NCBI GenBank assembly: GCA_003255025.1
Contig: QANY01004802.1
Location: forward strand, 1,178,372 to 1,242,371
DNA from: Datisca glomerata
Taxonomy: Eukaryota > Streptophyta > Magnoliopsida > Cucurbitales > Datiscaceae
Reading direction: 5' to 3'
DNA length: 64,000 nt
Below, one piece after another: positions 55,562 to 64,000 of this stretch. Below the pieces are notes generated by a model that was not told the origin of the DNA, ran no database searches, and saw nothing but the letters and a program-made list of their open reading frames with translations. How positions within the stretch are numbered: position 1 is the first letter of the stretch; each line of letters starts with the position of its first letter. Made by a program: the position numbers and the translations under genes.

Positions 55562-57190
55562 CACGTGAATTCTTGCAGGGGCAACAAAAGGATGGGGTCT
55601 AGGCCCCAAGCTTCCGGGAAAATGGCCAAAGGAGAATCTTCCACACATCAATTGGCCCTTAAAGCTCAAATCAAATAGGAGTCTTCTACTCCAAGAAATA
55701 CCCAATTAATGGTTCTTGGGTTTACTAGACCTAATTACCAAAGTGCTTTAGTCAAACAATTTGACCCATTTGCAGTTTCTAAACCATTGGCCAACAATTG
55801 GTCATCAACCAACCACTCACTAATTATAGAAAATCTTCTCCTTATCATAGGAAAACCCCCAGTAAAAATCTCTTCCATATTGAACAATCATTCACCCATT
55901 TTTAAAAATCCTATAGAAATAGTGAAGGCTCATTACCTTCCTGATTCTCATTTCGTCCCTGGACACAAGGACAAAACCCTTAGTTACTACAGAGATATTC
56001 TCCTAGAGACAAAATCAATAAATATCAAACCTATAAACAGTGTAGAAAGAAAAATCATTTATCATTCCTTCTATATCCTCAGAATAATAGCTTTAGAGGA
56101 ATGGAAAATCCATCCCTCAGGGTTAAAACCTCTTTTAAATAAAAATAATATAATTATTTTGACTAAATTGATGCATGACAGATAATTTTCTTGCACCAAA
56201 ATAGTGAATTTACCCATTCTTGGTTTTTAAATTTTGACAAAAATTTTAAAATCAATTTACCAAAATGATTTTTAAGATGGTGGACAATCCATGGTTCTGT
56301 CTTTGAAATTTTTCCAATCGAACTACAACAGAATTACAGTTTATTTTTAAAATTATTTAAACCCTCAACTGTTGAGGCCTCTTTTCCTCCAATAATTTAT
56401 TTTATAAATAAATTCAAAATTCCTTGGATTCTTAAATGGCAATACGCCATTGAAGGAGAAATCTTCACCAGATAATATTATGTAAAATGGTGGGACAATT
56501 CAGTACATTAAAATTGTCTACCTCTATACATGAAGAATTAGCAAAATCTCACCCTCAGATAAAATCTCTCATGCCTCCAGTGGCCTCCTTAAAAATTAAG
56601 GAACCAGATAATTAGGCTCTGCAAATTCACCAATTATTAAATTCCTCCCAAAATTCAAAATCCACCACAAGACCTTCTTTAAAAGACAGAATCAAGTCTA
56701 AAAAATCCAAAGAAAAACAGGAGTTAATATAAAAAGTGTTCCTTCTTCTTGAAAATAATACGAGTTCTAACTCTGAATCCTCAGTAGAATCAAGTCACAC
56801 AGTCAAGAACAAAAAGAGTTAATCTCCATCTCAAAAATCAAAGGGAAATCTCATGTTCGGTCTCTTCCCCGATGGACCCATGATCCCTTCCAAGATTCTC
56901 AGGACCCTTTTGAGGATGTGGACCTCAGTGAAGATGAAGATGAATAGTTTCATTGTTGGCAAAATGCCAATAAGACAATTAAGATATCATGATAACTCAA
57001 AAGCACAATGCAATGATTATCATACTCTTTAACACAATCAAAAGACAAGTTCAGGATAACAATTATCCACCAACCGTCTCAATTAATCATAACGGCTACA
57101 AAGGACTTCGCCTACCAAAGATTCTTTGTAATTTTTCATTTTGTAATCATTGTACTTTTACTATTCTTAGTCAAAAGTAGAAATATAAAA
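55562..57190 (+). pseudogene. Copy 1 region downstream of RNase H
   Basis: After a stop, a frame of 158 codons (55709-56185) is followed by interrupted coding-like sequence rich in Lys/Ser/Pro to about 56,950 (ending DLSEDEDE-like, acidic). I do not recognise a domain. In several caulimovirids the last part of the genome encodes a transactivator or inclusion protein. That role is only a guess from position. Confidence 0.5.
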
Positions 57191-57260
57191 TATTTTTACT
57201 TTTATAGAATATAATAGTTCAGGTAAGTGATGGGTTCCCGGTGAACTCCAATTTCCTTAA

Positions 57261-57271
57261 CTATAAATAGG
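57261..57271 (+). promoter_or_regulatory. TATA box of the presumed pregenomic promoter
   Basis: CTATAAATAGG, a near-consensus plant and viral TATA box, in a T/C-rich context. About 50 bases downstream lies a TC-rich stretch typical of plant leaders. Confidence 0.7.
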
Positions 57272-57439
57272 TAGTCTCTCCCATTTGTGAATCAGAACTC
57301 GTTTTACAACTCTTATTATTTGAGAGCTAAAACATGTTTTGTGAAACAAAGCTTTCTTCTTCTACTCCTCTTTTGTAATTCTTTTCTTCTTCTTTTTTCA
57401 ACATAAATTAGTGAGCGAGAGCACTAGTTTATCGTTGCC

Positions 57440-57445
57440 AATAAA
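57440..57445 (+). terminator. Poly(A) signal AATAAA
   Basis: AATAAA with TTTGTGTAAGTTT-type U/G-rich DNA just after, about 145 bases past the presumed start site. Confidence 0.55.
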
Positions 57446-57578
57446 CTCTATTTGTGTAAGTTTATAATCTTACACCCTAATGTAGTTTTTGTAATTATTA
57501 TTTATTAATACAGTTTTTACTGTTTTGCTTCTTGCTTCTTAACACCCCTTCTTAATTACTGTTCAATTCCGCGTCTTT

Positions 57579-57591
57579 TGGTATCAAAGTC
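57579..57591 (+). promoter_or_regulatory. Primer-site-like motif (tRNA-iMet type)
   Basis: TGGTATCAAAGTC; the first eight bases match the initiator-Met primer site exactly, then two of the next four differ. Position downstream of the poly(A) signal and upstream of the first frame is as in the family. Confidence 0.65.
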
Positions 57592-58011
57592 AAACCTGAT
57601 GGAGATAATACTGTTCATTAACTGTTTCTACTTAATTTTTGCTTAATTAAATTATTCACCAGCTATTATAAATGGTTTAATTGTTGATATTGTTTTCTTA
57701 TTTGCTTACATGAACAATTGCGTATATTTAATCTCACTCTCCGCCTAAGTGGCTGGTTATTCTCTACATTATTTATTTACCTAATCTGTGAATCTGTGAA
57801 TCAGAGGATGACATACCAGCTTCTATTTAGTTAAGCTCGAGGGACCTAGGTAAGACCTCTTAGATTCATAAATCCCGAGGGTAGGGTGGTTGTAGAGGCA
57901 AAAAGGAGAAGAGTAAAGCCTAGTAGGAGGTTGTAGAAGTCACCACAAGGTTACTAACAAAAATACAGTATGAAATTCTCAATAATAAGAATAATTTAGT
58001 TATTCTGAGCA

Positions 58012-58473
58012 ATGAGTAGGTTATCTAGAAGTAGTTCTTCTAGTATCATTAGGTCTATAATATCTTCAATATCCAACCTAGTGGATGATGAATATTTTGA
58101 ATTTGCAGATGATCAAGCAGATCATAAATATTTTGAATACTCATCAGATGATCAGAATGATCATTTCAAATACCTTGCAGATGATCAAGAAAATCATTCT
58201 GAAGACTTTAATCAAGTAAATGATAGGGTATGGAACACATCAAATAAAAATATGAATTTCAATTCTAAATTATTCATTAGGATTCAAATAGAGCAAGAAT
58301 TAAAAAATTTAAAAATTAAAGGTCTAGAACCTAAAGGAATAAATTTTCAAGAAAGTCAGACAAATCTTAATAATAAACAATCTAATAAAATTAATTACCA
58401 ATCTTTTAATTCTAAAGTTAGGGAGTATACCCCTAAGAGTTCATTTTCTGGATCATATATTAATAATGATTAA
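58012..58473 (+). pseudogene. Copy 2 first frame with acidic tandem repeat
   Basis: 153 codons beginning MSRLSRSSSSSIIRSIISSI. Residues about 26-65 hold three to four copies of a 14-residue unit of the form DDxYFExADDQxDH. The copy 1 counterpart is missing up to about residue 138. The second half continues as in copy 1 (SGSYINND). No family known to me. It would be the first product of the pregenomic RNA. Confidence 0.65.
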
Positions 58474-58776
58474 GATTTTAGGATTAAAGATTTAAAACAA
58501 AAATTCAAAATATTTGAATCCAAATATTTTGCAGCAAGAATACAAACCAGATTGGGGAAGTCTAAATAAACACAATGATGACCCAAAAAATTTAAATAGA
58601 TGTAATAGGTTCAAAGATTCATATAATATGAATCAAATAAAAATCACACTTGCTGAATGAAAGGCATTCATGCAAAAATATAAAGTAACATATTTTTCTT
58701 TGATTATATCGAAGATATTTATGAGAAAAATATTAAAATAATTCTCAAATCTAAATGGGTCAAGGAAGACTCCAGT

Positions 58777-60125
58777 GTGGTAATTGTCAGTCATCCATCA
58801 CCTGAAAAAATCCTAATTAATCATAAAAGTTCTCAACCTAATAAAGATTTCATTAAACCTCTCCAACTTCATTATGAGAAAACTCCTGATGAAGAAATAC
58901 TTAGAACGTTAAAATCTTTAAGAGACAATGTCCCAGAATCAGATAACCGTAGGTTAGAATCAACCTATGAGCCATTCATAATTCATAATTCTTTGAAACA
59001 TAAAATTAAAGAATCTCGTAGGTCAGAATCCTATGAACCTTTAAATAGTATTAAGGAACCATCCAAAAATTTAGAAATTAAATCATTTGTCAATGTTGGT
59101 AACCATGTCAATATCTTTGAATTAATATTCAAAGGTTAGAATCCACCTATGAATATTTCATAATTAATGAATCTTCAAATATTAAAGAAACATTAAAGAA
59201 TTTAAAAACTAATGAATCATCTTATTCTGGTATGATTGATAATCAAAATAATTGTTCAGAATTTGAAAACCTTACTAATAATAAACTTCAAGAATTAGAT
59301 GACAGTAGTTCAAATTTAGAAGACCATAGGTTAGAATTAACCTATGAATCTTTTACAATTGATGAATCTTCAAACGTTAACAAAGTTGAAGAAACATTAA
59401 AATGTTTTGAAACTAAAAAATCATCCTCTGACGATGTTAACCATATAAATTATTTAATCACTATTTCTCCTTTCAATATTTTAAAGGAAGAAGAATCAAA
59501 TAAAAAATTAGTTGAACAACTCAATTACACCAATCAAAGTCTAATTACAATAGGTAAGTAATTAGATAAAATTGAAAATAAAGTTGACGATCTTCATAAA
59601 CCTGAATCTGGTAAAACTCTGGAAGAAAAATCTTTAATAAATATTTCGGACAAAAACACTCCAAATATGGTTCCCCCCAATAAACAGATTGATAAAATAC
59701 TTCATGAATTAAAAATAATCAATCAAGATAATAGTTTAGATCCAGAAAGTCATAGGTCAGAGTCCACCTATGATTCGTCTACAATAAGTGAATCTTCAAA
59801 TATTAATAATATTGAAGAATCAATGAAAAGATTAGAATCATCTAAAATTAAATCTGAAAAGATTATTAATAATATACCTCATGATTTAAAGGTAATTAAT
59901 CAACACAATAATTTAGATTTAGAAAATAATACAGAATCCACCTATGAATCATCCACGATAAGTGAATCTTCAAACATTAATAATATTGAAGAATCACATA
60001 GAAATTTAGAAATTAATAAATTAGAAAGGAAATGTACTAAAAAGCCTATTCCTCTTGATATTCAAATTTCTGGAAATTCTTTAGCTAACCAATTTTCTGT
60101 TTCTACAGATAAATTGCACAAATAG
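58777..60125 (+). pseudogene. Copy 2 Ser/Glu-rich module array
   Basis: Three consecutive frames (58777-59139, 59232-59561, 59667-60125) carry five to six diverged copies of one module whose core reads (R)xExTYExxxIxESSNIxxxEE, near 58,955, 59,020 (short), 59,131, 59,330, 59,750 and 59,935. Typical spacing is 180-195 bp. Copy 1 has a single module at 51,905. Between modules the shared phrase QLNYTNQSLITIGK (about 59,515) also occurs in copy 1. Confidence 0.75.
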
Positions 60126-61400
60126 AATTTTAATGGACTTTCTAAGCAGGAAGTTCTCAATAAATTTTAACACATGACAATGATAGCTAACAGCTACATT
60201 ACCACACACAATTTACTTCACAATAAGGTAATCAATCTTTTAGTCACAGGAATGCTACGTTCCTGGTGGGAAAATTAATACTGAAGCAACACTAAATATT
60301 GAAGAAAAACAGGAAGCAATACATAATGCCACCAATACACTTCTCTACACAATAGTTAAATACTTCATTGAAATGTCGAGTGATATTACTTCACATATCC
60401 ATAATCAATATACCAAACTTAGGTGTCCAACCCTAAATAAAATCCATTGGTACAAAAATATATTTTTGTCCAAAATAATGTCAATGGATGATAACAATCA
60501 ACCCTCTTAGAAAGAAAAATTTATTTTATACACACACAAAATAAGAATAGTCCCAAGTAATAACCTAGGAAACATAGACTATGATAGTCTTACCTATGGT
60601 ACGATTATTACTACAATACAAAAGGAAGCTTTTGGAATATGCATAAGATTTGTAACCAGTATTTTTCAAAGAATAAAATTTTGACAAACGTTTTTCCAAG
60701 AATAAAATTTATTCTAGAAGAAAAAACTATAAATATTCTTTTGATAAAAATAAACTTAAGTATTTTAAATATGGCCAGAATGGTCATTCTTCTAAAACTT
60801 GTCAAGTTAAAGATAAAATTAATCAATTAAAAATCTTTAATGAAGAAAAACAAGAATTGTTTAGAATCGTAGAGCCAATAGAACGCTATGAGAGTGATAG
60901 TGATGATTTATGAGAATTTGAATACCCTGAATCCTCAAAATCAAACTCTTCCAGTTATGACAGTAATTCCCGTAACATCTCTGTGGGGTGTAGGGATCGT
61001 TGTTGTCAAAAAATTAATGTTTTAAATAAAGAACAAGAAGAAAATCTCTTGTTGGATTTAATTAGTAAAATAAAAATCCAGAATACTTAGAAAGACTTAG
61101 GAAAGTAATTTTAAATACTAAGTCTAACAATATCGCAAACTTTTCACAAACCCTTAGAAAATTCAATATGGGTAAATGAAAGAAAAAAGAAGTTACCCTA
61201 CATGAACTTCAGAAAGAAATTAAAAATATTAAAATAAAGAAGAAATAAATCTTTTAATAAAGAGTTTAATTAAAATTCATGAATCTTGTAAACTAGAAGA
61301 ACCTAGTATATTCCCAATTTCAATTAATAAGGTCGAATAACCTAGTATCAACAATCAAAATAATGATAATTTCATCCAAATACTTAAATATATCAAAATC
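60126..61400 (+). pseudogene. Copy 2 capsid-like region, broken
   Basis: Starts as in copy 1 (QEVLNKF, HMTMIANSYITTHNLLH), with many stops and a short deletion near 60,270. The knuckle (about 60,755-60,802) reads Y-F-K-Y-G-Q-N-G-H-S-S-K-T-C: first and second ligands are Tyr, the last Cys is kept. The following acidic tail and a Cys-rich motif (RDRCCQKI, about 60,990) correspond to copy 1. Confidence 0.7.
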
Positions 61401-61406
61401 AAGAAA

Positions 61407-62102
61407 TTGTGTATAATGGTCAGAATAATAATTCAAAATTTTGATTTTACAACAATGACTCTTGTTGGTACAGGAGTAGATTTGAATTGTATGCAGAAAG
61501 GACTAGCTCCTCCCAAGTACTTCAAGAATACAAAAGAATCTTTGTCTACAGTCAATGGTACTCATATACATATCAAATATGAAATACCCAAAGTTCATAT
61601 TTGTCAAGACAATGTATGTTTTAAAACATCATTTGCCTTGGTAAAAAATATGACTGATAAAATAATTATAGGTTTACCATTCATTTCTTTATTGTATCCT
61701 CTTACAATACAGTATGATGGGATAATTACTCATCCTATAGATGAACATGTTAAATTAAAATTTCTTTCTTTTTCTGTTTTTAAATCCAAAAGGATTGAGG
61801 AACAGCTTCAAGATACGGTTCTTCAAAGAATTCTTTGTTTAGTAATCAATTGCAAGCCTCTTAACGATGTTTTGGAATGGATAAAATATCCAATAACAAC
61901 CAAAAGGAACTTAATCAACAGATTTAGAGAAGCTGTTGCATTCTTTAGATTTGACATAAAATCTAAATTTTGGCAAATCCAGATAAATAAGATTGATAAA
62001 TACAAAATTATATTTGTTCATTATAAATGGAAAATAATATTATTTGATCTTAAATTTGCTCCAAGTAAATTTCAGAATATAATGATAGAATTCTTTAATT
62101 AA
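61407..62102 (+). pseudogene. Copy 2 protease fused to a shortened RT
   Basis: 231 codons open. The protease motif that is D-S-G in copy 1 is G-T-G (61467-61475), so the catalytic Asp is lost. The protease end (IIGLPFISLLYP) runs on, and at about 61,830 the frame jumps into the middle of RT (LVINCKPLNDVLEWIKYP). The FRFDIKSKFWQI block follows. The long frame is thus made by an in-frame deletion rather than by conservation. Confidence 0.8.
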
Positions 62103-62330
62103 TTCTTAATTGACTGCATTCTTAGTAAATAATACTGGCTGAAATTTTTGATTATTTACATTAATAACATTTCTTTTAAATATGACAAACAATACTAAAA
62201 ATACTTTGAATTATGTGCCAAGATAATAAAACAAAACATTTTAATTATCTTTGCAAAAAGAATCAAATTATTTCAATCAAAATATAAATTTCTAGAATTT
62301 AAAATTTATCTCATACAATTGGCCTTATTA
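62103..62330 (+). pseudogene. Copy 2 RT active-site region, mutated
   Basis: The place of the Y-I-D-D motif reads Y-I-N-N (62157-62168): both catalytic Asp codons changed to Asn. The next recognisable block (KIKLFQSK-like, about 62,265) is followed by a jump to RNase H-like sequence (LLNQKFIL, 62,320). Confidence 0.75.
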
Positions 62331-62969
62331 AATCAAAAATTTATTTTAATTAATTATGAATATGTAAAACATGTTTCGAGATTCCTCTCAAACAAAGTTT
62401 TGCCAGGTAACAATCTATTTATAGCAATTTTGATTTCAATATTTAATTTATACAATGTATTGATAATTAAATTCATGACCCCCTTACTTGTAATCTTTTG
62501 CAGGAAATCATACCAAGATTTTGCAATAGGGCAATTTGAGAAACCTAGCCTACTAGAATATGGGAAGGTAAATGCGAGAATATTTAATCAAAATTATTTT
62601 AAAATCAAGAAGCTCAACGACAAGACTGCCTTTTGTCCAAAACTCTCATCCATTAATTATGGTCATAATGGATTTGAATATCCAAAAAATGACTGGATTG
62701 ATGAATTGGATAAAATTTTAGAACATGTTGGGTTGAAGTATGACTTCAATACAACATTAATTCAATGGTATAAGAAAAGTATGAAAATAGGTTTTTGCAA
62801 AAATAATGAAATTGGTTATAATGGAATTTTAACTAGAAATCTATTGAGACAAGTAAATTCTAAAATTGAGTTTTCAAATAAAACAATAAAAGAATTTTTG
62901 GTACTAAAAGGAACTTTCATCATCATGCCTAATGAATTCGCATCGACTTTAAAGGTTGCTATGAGCTAA
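62319..62969 (+). CDS. 216-codon frame, mostly unrecognised
   Basis: The first 25-30 codons resemble the RNase H part of copy 1. From about 62,510 on the sequence (SYQDFAIGQFEKPSLLEYGK and following) matches nothing I know and has normal soluble-protein composition. CCAG/GTAACA (62406/62407) and TTTTGCAG (ending 62503) would bound a 97-nt AT-rich intron; since 97 is not divisible by 3, splicing would change the frame. The open frame crosses that intron. It could be another gene fragment fused to the viral remnant. No promoter or neighbours support expression. Confidence 0.35.
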   Translation: MALLNQKFILINYEYVKHVSRFLSNKVLPGNNLFIAILISIFNLYNVLIIKFMTPLLVIFCRKSYQDFAIGQFEKPSLLEYGKVNARIFNQNYFKIKKLNDKTAFCPKLSSINYGHNGFEYPKNDWIDELDKILEHVGLKYDFNTTLIQWYKKSMKIGFCKNNEIGYNGILTRNLLRQVNSKIEFSNKTIKEFLVLKGTFIIMPNEFASTLKVAMS

Positions 62970-64000
62970 CAGTCCGTCTAAGAACGATCCTGCCTCACCA
63001 CTTCATTTACAAGTCTTAGCTTCTCAAGCAACTTGATGACTCATAGCGACACGATTCTGAAGTTTCTCCCACTGAAGAGAGGACCGCGAGAGCGGCTCTA
63101 AACTATTCCTCGTGTCACGACCAAATTTGTGTTTTGGACATTGGGAACATTTCAATGTAAACGGCTCTCCCACTTAGTTTTTGAAAAAATGAATTTTTGG
63201 TTGCTTTTTCAAAATTATAACTCTTTATTAATTTCAAAAAACTTGTTTCGAAAATGATAAACTTTATAAATTTAAATCTTAATTTAAAATTTATAACTTT
63301 TATAAAGTTCGCATTGTATTTAAATTATATTCCATTATAAATTAAACTACAATTATGCATGTACATGCTACATGACATTTTGATATTAGCATATCCCTAA
63401 TTTTATATGACATATTATATGATGCTACGAGATTAATAATCATTCATTCAAAATTAACCTCCCTATTGGCTCATTTCTACAACCCATAAAAAATAATAAA
63501 TAAATTATAAATAATTTATAAGTTGATCTTCATGACGTCTGTAATTTGCTCCTTCTCTTTTAAGAAATCTCACCACTTTGTAACTCTTTAGAAAAGTTCA
63601 GTCCCATTTTAAAATTTATTTAAAAATTTTGATTTTTTAATAATTTTTACTTTGAAAAATAAATTAGCAAGTAAATTAATCAATTGATTTATTTTCAAAA
63701 ATAATTTATAAAATAAATTTCAATTAATTAGTGTTGAAAAATTATCGAATTAAATAAAATTAATTTTTAGGGACAGATTGGGTTTGGAATCAAATCCCAA
63801 ATCCTTACTAATTATTTTAGCCAAGTAACCCTTGCTTAGTCCAATACCTCAATAGGCTTAGTGAGTTCGTGCTAGCCCAACGGCCCAATTCATACTAGGG
63901 TTTCTAAAACCCTATGGTTTCCTGAATCCCTAGGTTTCCAAAACCCTTAGGTTTCCAAAACCCTTAGGTTTCCAAAATCTTAAGATGTCCAAAACCATAA
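62970..64000. other. AT-rich tail with possible LTR start
   Basis: TGTCACGACC at 63113 resembles the start of some plant gypsy LTRs, and the following non-coding sequence would fit, but the other end lies outside the window. No gene is seen. A short tandem array closes the window. Confidence 0.3.
63905..64000. repeat. 17-bp tandem repeat at the window end
   Basis: AAAACCCTTAGGTTTCC and variants, about five copies, the middle two exact. Telomere-like in composition but not the plant TTTAGGG repeat. It probably continues beyond the window. Confidence 0.8.

Larger units (their letters stand above)
50990..57190 (+). mobile_element. Endogenous caulimovirid, copy 1 (upstream)
   Basis: A degraded plant pararetrovirus sequence in the order acidic N-terminal region, capsid-like region with zinc knuckle, aspartic protease, RT, RNase H and a further 3' frame. 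There is no integrase and no LTR, which distinguishes it from the gypsy copy in this window. The start is missing: homology to copy 2 begins at about 58,424 of the latter. Stops and shifts divide it into at least eight frames. It is joined head to tail with copy 2 through the intergenic region 57,190-58,011. The genus cannot be set by eye. Confidence 0.82.
57190..58011 (+). promoter_or_regulatory. Caulimovirid intergenic region between the two copies
   Basis: A TATA box CTATAAATAGG lies at 57261-57271. Pregenomic RNA would start about 30 bases later (near 57,292-57,300). An AATAAA signal (57440-57445) follows about 145 bases after that, the short distance that gives caulimovirids a terminally redundant transcript. 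A TGGTATCAAAGTC primer-site-like motif lies at 57579-57591 (10 of 12 to the initiator-Met site). The rest of the leader to 58,011 has short upstream frames and no repeat. The order promoter, poly(A) signal, primer site, first frame is the one expected for a circular viral genome opened between copies. Confidence 0.7.
58012..62500 (+). mobile_element. Endogenous caulimovirid, copy 2 (downstream), internally deleted
   Basis: Same order as copy 1, with the beginning preserved (first frame at 58012) and the end lost. Compared with copy 1 it has about 630 bp of extra repeat modules after 58,820, a missing stretch of about 170-200 bp near 58,520, a loss of about 290 bp in the RT fingers (junction near 61,830) and a further loss spanning the RT thumb and most of RNase H (junction near 62,310). 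Homology becomes uncertain after about 62,400. Confidence 0.8.

Noticed and set aside
63905..64000. Interstitial telomere repeat
   Set aside because: The unit is 17 bp with an internal palindrome, not repeated TTTAGGG.

Overview
The window is AT-rich plant nuclear DNA, most likely from a dicot and probably from a repeat-rich, heterochromatin-like region. The evidence is the density of plant-type transposable elements (CACTA, Ty3/gypsy, Ty1/copia, LINE, tRNA-type SINE, long-TIR MULE-like and PIF/Harbinger-like elements), endogenous caulimovirid sequence, plant splice-like signals and a plastid-type tRNA-Asp. I see no intact host protein gene. Nearly every long open frame is a fragment of a mobile element or lies in a tandem repeat.

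Region by region: 1-5,390 holds exon-like scraps of an unrecognised gene and a plastid-type trnD copy with a changed anticodon. 5,390-8,220 holds two minisatellites (18 bp and about 21 bp units). 8,270-18,160 is dominated by CACTA elements, two of them closed by TIRs and 3-bp target duplications (9,897-12,658 and 16,484-18,156). 19,656-19,832 is a SINE with its target duplication. 24,093-25,067 is a Harbinger-like element. 25,593-29,721 is a minus-strand gypsy element with a matching 5-bp target duplication but a heavily deleted interior. 31,830-36,100 has two LINE 3' ends in opposite orientation and a third closed CACTA element.

36,060-40,260 is an unusual run of at least four different tandem-repeat families lying side by side. 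Next to it are a GC-rich patch and a minus-strand LTR/leader-like segment, so the whole may be one large non-autonomous retroelement. 43,621-44,790 is a long-TIR element that seems to carry a host gene fragment. 44,912-49,743 is a decayed copia element, followed by an unrelated LTR fragment.

50,990 to about 62,500 is the most remarkable part. Two diverged caulimovirid (plant pararetrovirus) copies stand head to tail, separated by a recognisable intergenic region with a TATA box, a poly(A) signal and a tRNA-Met-like primer site. Both copies are broken, but in different ways, and they differ strongly in the number of an acidic Ser/Glu-rich repeat module. The last kilobase is AT-rich, with a possible LTR start and a short 17-bp tandem array.

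All calls come from reading the sequence. No alignment or database search was run, so boundaries given without TSD support are approximate.
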